The translations under genes and the position numbers were made by a program. Positions 11,055 through 20,929 of a DNA stretch of 64,000 nucleotides are shown one piece after another; positions within the stretch are counted from its first letter, which is position 1; every line of letters begins with the position of its first letter. The stretch is from Culex pipiens pallens (Eukaryota; Arthropoda; Insecta; Diptera; Culicidae), in assembly GCF_016801865.2 (NCBI RefSeq), contig NC_068938.1, positions 74,184,975-74,248,974 on the forward strand, given 5' to 3'. Below the pieces are notes generated by a model. The model had not been told where the DNA came from. It searched no databases and saw nothing but the letters and a program-made list of their open reading frames with translations.

Positions 11055-13144
11055 GGGTGCGGGACATTTCGCCGAATGTCGTTTCGCCGACGGTCATTTC
11101 GCCGAAGGTCATTTCGCCGAATGTCGTTTCGCCGCATGGGACGTTTCGCCGAATGGGACGTTTCGCCGAATTGACAAATAAACGTAAAATAAATATATAA
11201 AATGGACACAAATTGTATTAAAATATTTTGAAAAAGTATAATGTCCCTAAAAGGTGATTTTGCAATCTTTTTTAAAAAAATAATTTTTGTTTCTTAGTAT
11301 GTTATTTTTATAAGTTTATGCATTATAACATGCATAAACAATCGCTTAAAAAATAACCTAGTTGAAAAAAAATGTGCGAGTTTTTGCATTCTTTCAAATA
11401 AAAGCAGTTATTTAATTGCATCAAACAATTTTAAATCATTTCTGTGAGTTTTTGCATTAATTTCTGTTAGTTTTTTGCATTCTTGTTTTAATGTATCATT
11501 TGAATTATTTCTGTAAGTTTTTGCGTTATGTTAATCATGATCAGTTCTTTTAATTTCCTGCTTATAATTTTGATAAATTTCTGTTAGTTTTTGCATTCTT
11601 TGTTTTTTAAGCATATTATTTGTATATTTTTTGTAAGTTATTGTATTCTTTCCAACATGAGGAGTTCTTTTGATTTTCAGCATAACATTTTGGAAAAATT
11701 CCGGTAGTTTTTGCATTTTTTGTTTACTGAGCATATTTTTTAAATTATTTCTGAGAGTTTTTGCATTCTTTCAAACATGAACAGTTTTTTTTTATTTTCT
11801 GCATATAATTTTGATTATTTCTGTTTGTTTTTGCATTCTTTGTTTTTAAAGCAAATTATTTGTATAATTTTTGTGAGTTTTTGAATTCTTTCAAACATGA
11901 GCAATTCTTTTGATTTTTAGCATAACATTTTGGAATTTTTTGTTAGTTTTAGCATTCTTTGTATTTAAGCATATTTTTTTTAAATTCTGTGAGTTTTTGC
12001 ATTCTTTCAAACATGAGCAGTTATTTTAATTGGCTGCTTATAATTTAGATTATTTCTGTTTGTCTTTGCATTCTTTGTTTTTCAAGCAAATCATTTGTAT
12101 AATTTTTGGAAGTTTTCGCATTCTTTTAAACATGAGCAGTTCTTTTGGTTTTCAGCACAACATTTTGCAAAATTGCTGTTAGTTTTTGCATTTTATATTT
12201 TTGGCATACTTTTCAAATATTTCGATGAGTTTATGCATTATTAGTTTTTTTAAGCATATTATTTCTATAATTTGAGCAGTTCTTTTGATTTTTAGCATAA
12301 CATTTGGAAAAAATTCTGTAAGTTTTTGCATTCTTTGTTTTGTAAGCAAATTATTTGTATAATTTTTATGAGTTTTTGCATTCTTTCAAACATGAGCAGT
12401 TCTTTTGATTTTTTGCATAACATTTTGGATTTTTTTTGTTAGTTTTTGCATTCTTTGTATTTAAGCATATTTTTTTTAATTATTTCTGTGAGTTTTTGCA
12501 TTCTTTCAAACATGAGCAGTTCTTTTAATTGGCTGCTGAATATTTAGATTATTTCTGTTTTTTTTTGCATTCTTTGTTTTTCAAGCAATTTATTTCTATA
12601 ATTTTTGGGAGTTTTTGCATTCTTTCAAACATGAGCAGTTCTTTTGGTTTTCAGCACAACATTTTGCAAAATTGCTGTTAGTTTTTGCATTCTATATTTT
12701 TGGCATATTTTTCAATTATTTCGGTGAGTGTATGTATATTTAGTTTTTTAAGCATATTATTTCTATAATTTTTGTTAGGTTTTGCAATCTTTCACACATG
12801 AGCAGTTTTTTTTGTTTTTTAGCATAACAATTAAACAAAATTCTAATAGTTTTTGCATTCTTCATTTTTTAAGCAAATTATTTGTATTATTTCTGTGAGT
12901 TTTTGCATTATTTGAAACATGAGACGTTCTTTACTTTTTAAATTATCATATTATTATCTTGCCACTCCTTCTCAAGTTTGCATGAGTGAATTACAAGATG
13001 GCACTGCAGTGAACAAATAGCATAAATTGTACAAAAAAGTTAATTTTTATTCAATTCGGCGAAACGTCCATTCGGCGAAATGACTTTCGGCGAATTGCGA
13101 AACGACATTCGGCGAAATGACCGTCGGCGAAACGTACCAGATCC
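11055..13144. mobile_element. TTCGCCGAA-repeat transposon with 9-bp target duplication
   Basis: A perfect 9-bp direct repeat ATTTAAATC lies at 11046-11054 and 13145-13153. Just inside, both ends are built of short repeats of TTTCGCCGAA with spacers such as TGTCG and GGTCA, in inverted orientation left (about 11068-11170) and right (13055-13132). Between the ends are A/T-rich sequence and a tandem array (about 11450-12960) but no transposase gene. A 9-bp duplication with repetitive inverted ends fits non-autonomous Mutator-like or Foldback-type elements; that is inference. Confidence 0.85.
11450..12960. repeat. Tandem array, about 120-bp unit in a higher-order repeat of about 500 bp
   Basis: Each unit contains GTTTTTGCATTCTTTCAAAC followed by ATGAGCAGTTCTTTT. 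The ATGAGCAGTT word recurs near 11532, 11656, 11775, 11896, 12008, 12130, 12268, 12388, 12510, 12630, 12797 and 12917. Units four apart are more alike than neighbours: the TTGGCTGCT variant is at 12030 and 12530, and the GGTTTTCAGCACAACA variant at 12147 and 12646, about 500 bp apart. This indicates amplification of blocks of four. Confidence 0.8.
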
Positions 13145-13153
13145 ATTTAAATC

Positions 13154-15053
13154 ATGATCGATTTTTTTGCTGTGCTGCCTGATTTCCCCCTGTGGTGGGA
13201 TCGCTGTGATGGTTGGAAATTGGGAAGTGCAAAGTGTTGAAGCTAAAATCATGAATCCTAAATTGTTTATACTTCAAAGAAGGCTTCCAAATTTTAATTA
13301 GATTCCTGAGTTTTCTAATAATTTCGGATTGAAATGCTATTTCAAATCTCACTGTTTAACAAAATATGGATTGCATCATGCAGTGACTAAATTTTAATCA
13401 AAAACTTTGTTTCTTTTCAGAAAGTTTAAATTTTTCATTAAAAACCAATTTAAAAAAATAGTCAAGTAAAATATGTATCGTTACATTTGATGCGATAAGC
13501 AGTTCTTCACGAAATCGGCCGATTTCTTGAATTTGTAATATTTATTAAATACTTATATTTGACTAAAACTTGTTTGAGTGTCTTAAAAGTTGAAAGATTG
13601 AAGGTTTTGGCCAGGGTTAGGACCATTCATAAAAAATAGGTTACACTCTTATAAAATATTGTTTATTTTTTAAATATTTTTTTCTAACTAAAAGTTGAAA
13701 TTCCCGAAACCATAATTTCAGACTTTTTTTTTTTACATTTTTTAGGGTACCAACAAAATTTGTTTTTGAGCCATAGAGAACAATGTGCAAAACATTTGCC
13801 AATAAATACATTTTTGAAGATAATGTAAGTTTTCATAAAAATTGAATCTACAATTGAAAAGTTTTTTTTTAAGATTTTTAAAAGGTAAATCGTTTTTAAA
13901 ATAATTCTCTTCAATTTGGATTATTTGTAATATCGATTTGCGAAATTTAAATTCAATTAAAAATATAGATTTGCTTGAAATATGATTAAAAAAAAATACT
14001 AGTTTAGTCCACAGCTCGGCAGCATGATTTCTGTCGGCGATTGGGAAGTGCGCCAATAGGTCGATGGATATAAGGTCGAAAAAAAAAAGGTCGCCTTAAC
14101 AAAATACGAAAAATATGTTCAGAATGGGTCAAAAAATCAATTGATAAAACGTATGGACAAAGAAAATAGTGCAAAAATGTTATGATTTTTGTAATATTTT
14201 TGTGAGTCAATCCATTTTTTTTTTTCGAGTCATAAACAGGTCGGTTTTACGAGTATGAATTTTCTTTAATCATAATCGTATAAATTTTGTAACCTTTGAA
14301 ATATTTTTCGTGGTGATTTTTTTCTTCTATAGGCAGGTAAAAATATTTTTAAACGTTTTTTCCCAAAAACTCAAGGGATACAACAATATTTTTCAAAAAA
14401 CTTCAAAATTTCCTTGTGTTTGGAATCAGTTTAAGCTTGTTTAAGTTAATCAAAAATCTTTTGAATTTTGAAAATGTTTGATTTACAGTAATGCAAAAAG
14501 TTTTCTTTTCGCTAAAATTTTTGTTTTCGATGTTTTTTTTAGAAAACTAATTATTGCAAAATAACTGAACTAGTGTAAAATGCACTCTAAAACACCTTTT
14601 TCATTCATATATTGTGACTATGGCTTGTTATTTTTTTTTATCAATTTATTTTTTAATTTAGATCTTTTAATAAAAAAATCAATAATGTTAAATACACCAA
14701 AACAGTTGTCTAACAAAAATTGATTTCGAAAAACATTGTGATTTTTTTTTTGCGGTACTGTTTTAAACTTCATCATCCCGGTACGAAAAAAAATCGAAAT
14801 ATTTTCAAACTGTTTATACTGACAATGAATATCAACGCAGGAAAATGCATTTTAAATTGTTTTTATTTGATAGAATGTCCTTCAAATTTTTCGACAAAAT
14901 ATTGAAGGGGGGAAGTTTGCTATGAAAAATATTTGCAACGGCCTCTAACTTTGACCATAACTTATTTTAATTTTTTGTAGCTCATGTATTTCTTTTTTGA
15001 AGATGAAATATCTGGCATTTTTGATCCTGATTTTATTAACCTGCCTACTCCCA
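13154..15053. other. A/T-rich spacer with old repeat remnants
   Basis: About 13640-13930 resembles the inner arm of the GAGCAATTCTC foldback family (GAGCCATAGAGAACAATG, then GAATCTACAATTGAAAAG). 14530-14640 and 14880-14960 resemble pieces at 23755-23860 and 46215-46260 (GTGTAAAATGCA, and ATTTGCAACGGCC). No gene seen. Confidence 0.45.
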
Positions 15054-15170
15054 CACAGAAAAAAATGATGGTAATATTCATCAGGAAATGGTGACAGATT
15101 TTGTGTCAAAACATGTGTAAAATTACATCAGGAATTGATGAATTTTCATCAGTTTCTGACTTACATGTTT
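15054..15170. mobile_element. Half copy of the CACAG MITE
   Basis: Begins CACAGAAAAAAATGATGG and follows the complement of the right half of the copy at 10239-10466 (CATCAGGAAATGGTGACAG) before breaking off near 15170. Only one end is present. Confidence 0.7.
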
Positions 15171-16643
15171 ATATATTTTGAAATAACGATTCACAATCAA
15201 AATTGGCTTAATAAACACAAATGAAATTCAAAGACAGCAATTCTGTTAAATAACACAAACGTACTTGTTGATTAAAAATTTGACTGTTTATTTCAAAATT
15301 ATGTTGGACCAGCATATCATGAATATTTTCCAAAAATCACACTGATTAAAAAATTAAATATTGTTTCTTTGCCTTAAAAATGTCATGTTAGACAATTAAA
15401 ACCGATTTTTTAAAGTATGTATTGCTAAATACCATTTGTGAGCAATTTGTTCTAAATATTTTTTTTTCCAGATTTAAGTTACCAATAAAGGCAACTTATT
15501 TCCATATCAAGAACTAGATCACATCGAATCTTCTCAACATACTAATTTGTAAATACCATTTTTGTATGAACAGTTTTCAAAATTATTCGAAGATTTATGA
15601 AGACGAGCTAATGATTTATAACCTTTACCTTGATAGTTAAATAACAAAACATATTTTCCAAAAAATCTCATTGTAGGAAGACATAAAAAAAGATCCATCA
15701 CACTTCATAGTGAATCGCTCCCATTTTTTTTTTCCTGCAACATTCTGACAAACCTGTTAACTAAGACACACCGTTTCGGCGGAACACGCGGTCGGCGCGC
15801 AAACTGCCACTAATCAACAACAATATTGGTTTTTGGACAAAACCACAACCGGCTGAACGTCAGTCAGTCAGAAGGGGGGTTCACAGCACACATGAAATGC
15901 GGCCCGAACGCGTGTTTGGCAAGCCGATTTTGAGCTCTCAACCACTCGAGAACGCACCCACCTTCGAAACAGATCAATCATCGGGGTTGTTAGTTTGAAT
16001 GAAAAAAAAAATGGCGACAAAAAAGAAAGAACCTACATATACGTGAAACTCCTGACAGCTCAACTACCCGTGGTCGAAATAAAGTAATTAAGGGGGGGAC
16101 ACCACTTTTAAGGGGTCAAGTTTGAAGGCAGGTTCAGACGGGGGCCCTGGTCACGATCACCGATCGCAGAAGTATCAAGCTGTCAATCGAACAGGCAAGT
16201 CTGCGGATGTCGATATTCGTTAAACTCAATACAAAGCAATTTGAAGAATGTCGAGTTAACGAGAGCGGGCTGTGCTCAACATTAGACGTCGATAGTTGCG
16301 CGTGTGCCACTTTTATTACTGGCGCGCCAAATTGATTTATGAACAAGCCTAATAGACCGGTATTGTGTTTTGACAAATGGGTAGCTCAACCTTAGTCTAG
16401 CAAAAGAGGAAGGATCACGACAAGATCGCGACCAGTGGTAATCTGATTAGCATCGTAGTTGACAATCAATAACAACCGTTTTTACAAGTTTGTCGTTTAT
16501 GAGGGGTGCGCATGGCTTTGAGTAAAAACTGATTATTTTTTTTGTTGAATTTATGTTCTTGTTTTGATTGTAAAGTTATCCTCTTATTATCATATTTTAA
16601 TAGCAATATTTATTACCGTCATCAGGGGTCTTAGACAGAAATT
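15171..16643. other. Unique spacer
   Basis: A/T-rich to about 15740, then moderately G/C-rich (15750-16420) with no long open frame or convincing splice pair. Could be regulatory or untranslated, but nothing specific is supported. Confidence 0.4.
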
Positions 16644-16980
16644 TTCTATCTTCTATCTTCTATCTTCTATCTTCTATCTTCTATCTTCTATCTTCTATCT
16701 TCTATCTTCTATCTTCTATCTTCTATCTTCTATCTTCTATCTTCTATCTTCTATCTTCTATCTTCTATCTTCTATCTTCTATCTTCTATCTTCTATCTTC
16801 TATCTTCTATCTTCTATCTTCTATCTTCTATCTTCTATCTTCTATCTTCTATCTTCTATCTTCTATCTTCTATCTTCTATCTTCTATCTTCTATCTTCTA
16901 TCTTCTATCTTCTATCTTCTATCTTCTATCTTCTATCTTCTATCTTCTATCTTCTATCTTCTATCTTCTATCTTCTATCT
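16644..16980. repeat. (TTCTATC)n array, part 1
   Basis: About 48 near-identical 7-bp units. The long TTCTATC-encoded IFYLLSS reading frames come purely from the repeat, since 7-bp units read through all frames. It is the left part of an array continued at 18332-18550 and 24211-24655. Confidence 0.95.
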
Positions 16981-18331
16981 GGGTAATTCTCCGCCAACTC
17001 ACACAGCAGTTGCCCCGACCCCTCTTCGATTTGCGTGAAACTTTGTCCTAAGGGGTAACTTTTGTCCCTGATCACGAATCCGAGGTCCATTTTTTGATAT
17101 CTCGTGACGGAGGGGCGGTACGACCCCTTCCATTTTTGCACATGCGAAAAAAGAGGTGTTTTTCAATAATTTGCAGCCTGAAACGCTGATGAGATAGAAA
17201 TTTGGTGTCAAAGGGACTTTTATGTAAAATTAGACGCCCGATTTGATGGCGTACTCAGAATTCCGAAAAAACGTATTTTTCATCGAAAAAAACACTAAAA
17301 AAGTTTTAAAAATTCTCCCATTTTCCGTTACTCGACTGTAAAAAATTTTGGAACATGTCATTTTATGGGAAATTTAATGTACTTTTCGAATCTACATTGT
17401 CCCAGAAGGGTCATTTTTTCATTTAGAACAAAATTTTTCATTTTAAAATTTCGTGTTTTTTCTAACTTTGCAGGGTTATTTTTTAGAGTGTAACAGTGTT
17501 CTACAAAGTTGTAGAGCAGACAATTACAAAAATTTTGATATATATACATAAGGGGTTTGCTTATAAACATCACAAGTTATCACGATTTTACGAAAAAAAG
17601 TTTCAAAAAAGTTGGTCGTCATCGATCATGGCCGTTCATGGTCACCCGCGACAGACACGGACGACGAAACAAAGAGAAACGCAAAAAGTAACTTTTTCAA
17701 AACTTTTTTTCGTAAAATCGCGATAACTTGTGATGTTTATAAGCAAACCCCTTATGTCTATATATCAAAATTTTTGTAATTGTCTGTTCTACAACTTTGT
17801 AGAACATTGTTACACTCTAAAAAATAACCCTGCAAAGTTAGAAAAAACACGAAATTTTAAAATGAAAAATTTTGTTCTAAATGAAAAAATGACCCTTCTG
17901 GGACAATGTAGATTCGAAAAGTACATTAAATTTCCCATAAAATGACATGTTCCAAAATTTTTTACAGTCGAGTAACGGAAAATGGGAGAATTTTTAAAAC
18001 TTTTTTAGTGTTTTTTTCGATGAAAAATACGTTTTTTCGGAATTCTGAGTACGCCATCAAATCGGGCGTCTAATTTTACATAAAAGTCCCTTTGACACCA
18101 AATTTCTATCTCATCACCGTTTCAGGCTGCAAATTATTGAAAAACACCTCTTTTTTCGCATGTTCAAAAATGGAAGGGGTCGTACCGCCCCTCCGTCACG
18201 AGATATCAAAAAACGGACCTCGGATTCGTGATCAGGGACAAAAGTTACCCCTTAGGACAAAGTTTCACGCAAATCGAAGAGGGGTCGGGGCAACTTTTCC
18301 CGATTTCGTGTGAGTTGGTAGAGAATTACCC
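16981..18331. mobile_element. Foldback element, GGGTAATTCTC family, copy 1
   Basis: A 1351-bp element beginning GGGTAATTCTCCGCCAACTC and ending with the complement of GGGTAATTCTCTACCAACTC. Arms of about 610-640 bp are near-perfect reverse complements and meet at a spacer of about 80 bp (around 17605-17690) that contains GGCCGTTCATGGTCACC. The 4-bp flank ATCT occurs on both sides (16977-16980 and 18332-18335), although the flanks are themselves a 7-bp repeat. Same family at 32372-33723 and 56180-57543. Confidence 0.9.
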
Positions 18332-18550
18332 ATCTTCTATCTTCTATCTTCTATCTTCTATCTTCTATCTTCTATCTTCTATCTTCTATCTTCTATCTTC
18401 TATCTTCTATCTTCTATCTTCTATCTTCTATCTTCTATCTTCTATCTTCTATCTTCTATCTTCTATCTTCTATCTTCTATCTTCTATCTTCTATCTTCTA
18501 TCTTCTATCTTCTATCTTCTATCTTCTATCTTCTATCTTCTATCTTCTAT
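18332..18550. repeat. (TTCTATC)n array, part 2
   Basis: About 31 units of the same 7-bp repeat, in the same orientation as parts 1 and 3, between the foldback element and the start of the CCCGCATAAA segment. Confidence 0.95.
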
Positions 18551-19084
18551 CCCGCATAAAGATTTCTGATGAACTTACAGTAAATTTTAACGTTACAAAA
18601 CGATAAAATATATTGTCATTTTGACAGTGTTTTAACAGTAGACAGCATCGTTTTTTAAGATAATTTGCGTCGTATTTTGGGATTTTACCATAAAAAAGGG
18701 GGGTTGTTATGCACCGGTACCATAAAAATTTCGAAATTTTTCCATACATTTTTTTTCCAAATACGACGCATTTTACTGTTAATCTAATGTTGCATTTTTC
18801 ATCCAAAAACTCGTCCTGACTATAGAAAACATCATACATTAATAATAAAAACAGCAAGCATTACAATGGATTGCACGGTCAATCTACAGTTCTTCATGGT
18901 TTTTTCCCTACTAAATGGTACTGTAAAAACTATATTCGGACAATGAAATAAATAATAACTACAGAAGGTTTTATGGTTTTTTCATATTATTTATTTTTTA
19001 ATCCTCACAAAATGATACTGTAAAATCTATATACGAACAATGAAATTAATCTTAAATAGAATACACTTTATAGTTTTTTTTGTA

Positions 19085-19281
19085 TCCAGGTTTTTAAGCG
19101 AAGATGGCGTTCGAATGGTGAACGCCCGAAATGTTCAAATCGCGCAGTAGCACCAACATTAGAAAAAAAAAGTATGGCTGTCATGCCGTGTCACACTTGT
19201 TTCGTAATGTTGGTACCACTTCGTGATTTTGACATTTCGGGCGTTCACCATTCGAACGCCATCTTCGCTTAAAAATCTGGA
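19085..19281. mobile_element. MITE, TCCAGGTTTTTAAGCG family, full copy
   Basis: 197 bp with terminal inverted repeats of about 50 bp: it begins TCCAGGTTTTTAAGCGAAG, ends with the complement of TCCAGATTTTTAAGCGAAG and is flanked by TA. A shortened relative is at 23179-23311. Confidence 0.85.
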
Positions 19282-19404
19282 TAGCCTCAAAAAGCTGTGT
19301 GCGTGTTACAAATCTTTGTTTCTTTAATATTATTCCTCTCCTTCCTTCTGTTCTTCGCGCACTTCCCGCTACGCACACTTGCACTCCTCACTACGCACTC
19401 AAAT

Positions 19405-19559
19405 CTGGAGTTTTGTTAATGTCTAGTAAACCAAATTTTCAGTTTTTGCTTTTTGGATGTTTTTTATTACCCCTGACTCAAGACGGTTTCAAGAACACCC
19501 AAAAAGCAAAAACTGGAAATTTGGTTTATTGGACCTTTTTTTTAAAAAAAAAACTCCAG
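19405..19559. repeat. Short inverted repeat (hairpin)
   Basis: CTGGAGTTTT at 19405 pairs with AAAACTCCAG ending at 19559, and the arms continue inward through GTAAACCAAATTTTCAG-TTTTTGCTTTTTGGATGTT. The loop is about 30 bp. Probably a small non-coding element. Confidence 0.7.
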
Positions 19560-19755
19560 AAATGTCTTCCCCTTTCACCGCAGCCACTTCGTCGGACACC
19601 CTGCACGTCGTCGTTAAATTTGTACTCGGACGTAGACTCCGGCCGATTTCGACCTCTTGCTGGATAGAACTTTCACAGGAACTACGAGACTCCATTACAC
19701 CTTTTCGCGCACTTTCTGTATCCAACCACGACAAATCGGACTGCCGTCGGGCCAA

Positions 19756-19889
19756 TCGAGAAATTAAATGTGAGAGTGTGTGCGTGCATCATGAAGTTAA
19801 ACTTTTCAAAGTGCCATGGTAATCTTCACAGCAACTTCACAGAAAGTTTAACTCCATGTTGCACACACTCTCACATTTAATTTCTCGAT
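19756..19889. repeat. Hairpin with arms of about 50 bp near the 3' end of the minus-strand gene
   Basis: ATCGAGAAATTAAATGTGAG at the left pairs with its complement at the right, continuing through AGTGTGTGC and AGTTAAACTTT; the loop is about 30-35 bp. It lies 12 bp past the stop codon at 19901-19903 on the minus strand, so it could be part of the 3' untranslated region, or a MITE. Confidence 0.75.
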
Positions 19890-19900
19890 ATAGAATCACC

Positions 19901-20051
19901 TTAGCACCTGCCATCAAACTGAGCTGGGAGTGTGTACCCTTGGTCATCAGCTGACCCGAGTGCGGTGGTGTTCCTCCTTCTTGTAAATTGTGGCCGGACT
20001 AGAACCCCCGGCAGCACGTGGACCATACGCAATCCACGATCGAAATAGTTC
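19901..20051 (-). CDS. Candidate last exon of a spliced minus-strand gene
   Basis: On the minus strand the acceptor TTTTCTCTTTCTACAG|GA precedes position 20051. When joined to the exon at 20216-20416 (exon end GG, then GAAC), the frame that is fully open in that exon continues here for about 49 codons (GNYFDRGLRMVHVLP...) and stops at TAA, 19903-19901. The chain is rich in R, V and T, with no recognised domain. The frame continuity over the junction is the main support. In the alternative reading described under 20508-20825 this exon would be 3' untranslated. Confidence 0.4.
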
Positions 20052-20215
20052 CTGTAGAAAAGAGAAAAGAAAACAATAAATTAATAACACTCAAACAAGG
20101 AAAACATCGAGCCGAAATCCGTTTGTTTATACCCAAGCAGGCCATAGAAATTGTCTGCAGGTGTCCACCTCGTTGATCTTCCAAAAAAAAAAATCATCGC
20201 AGTTCAAATACTCAC

Positions 20216-20416
20216 CCAAGTTGCAGAAAAATTAGAACTCCCGTCAACATTCCGGATCCGTCACTCGGCAGAACGGTCCAACCAACTGGGAACGCGTTTA
20301 GCACCTTGCCAGCTGTCTTTTGTCCTGGAGGCCACGCCTCGACGTCGGCCGAACCTGCTTTCGATTCGAGAGCCTCTGTTGAGTTTGGTCCCGGAATCGA
20401 ATGGTAAAAGAAGTCC
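20216..20416 (-). CDS. Candidate internal exon of the same gene
   Basis: Bounded on the minus strand by acceptor TTTTTTTTATAG|GG and donor CTTGG|GTGAGTAT, both good matches to consensus. It is 201 bp. One frame is open throughout (starts DFFYHSIPGP, ends GVLIFLQL), entering with one base and leaving with two, and it is followed in phase by the exon at 19901-20051. A second frame (GLLLPFDSGT...) is open for 51 codons and stops at about 20261-20263. I recognise no family in either frame. Confidence 0.45.
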
Positions 20417-20507
20417 CTATAAAAAAAAGAAACACAACTTAGAAAATGCTGGCTGCTGCTAGTGAGATTCCGTCCTCTCCAATTATCACGAAACTCCCAA
20501 TACTTAC

Positions 20508-20825
20508 CAAAATCTGTAAAGTTTCCGCCTTCCCAGAGCTGTTCCGGATCGATAACCCGGCGGATTTGACGCCGGAGGTGACTTTTTCACATTCACTCGC
20601 GATTTTTTTTTTAATCTCGTTCAACACCACGGCCAAACACAAACGATACCAACAGGATTGAACACGCGCGCGGGAGAAAAAATGACAGCTCAACCATGGT
20701 GCGTTCGTTTCAGGAGCGTCGTACGAGTTCAGTGTAATGGTGTGTCCGTTGCAAGAGCGTCGGCTGCATAGGTTAAGTGTCATGTTGGATTGGTTGGGTT
20801 CGTTTATTGTTATCAGGGGTGACAT
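20508..20825 (-). CDS. Candidate first coding exon of the same gene
   Basis: The donor TTTTG|GTAAGTATT ends the exon at 20508. One frame has ATG at 20825 (another at 20783) and is open for 106 codons up to the donor (…KAETLQIL); joined at phase 0 to the next exon it adds 51 codons and stops, giving about 157 residues. The other frame, which fits the fully open phase of the next exon, is open only from 20620 and has no ATG, so it would need another upstream exon. The first ATG overlaps a broken MITE (20811-20900), so the second ATG may be better. No signal peptide, membrane segment or domain is evident. Introns are about 91 bp (20417-20507) and 164 bp (20052-20215), typical of insects. Confidence 0.4.
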
Positions 20826-20900
20826 TGGGTCTAAGGGGGGTGGGGTGAGGGGGGAAGGGTGGAGGGGGGGGGGGGTGGTTTGTGAGATTGGGTCATAAAA
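20811..20900. mobile_element. Broken copy of the CCGTCATC MITE with a G-rich expansion
   Basis: TATCAGGGGTGACATTGGGTCT matches the end of the element at 30881-30987 apart from its first bases, and GATTGGGTCATA near 20885 matches its interior. Between them lies an expanded G tract including about 14 consecutive G near 20862-20875. Confidence 0.6.
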
Positions 20901-20929
20901 AATGCTGAAATTTGTGTTTAAATGTTCAA

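Noticed and set aside
11450..12960. A CRISPR-like array
   Set aside because: The repeats are about 120 bp, diverged, A/T-rich and without unique spacers, inside a eukaryotic transposon.
16981..18331. An old viral or retroviral insertion
   Set aside because: No polymerase, protease or envelope-type motif or long terminal direct repeats were seen; the ends are inverted and the target duplication is 4 bp.
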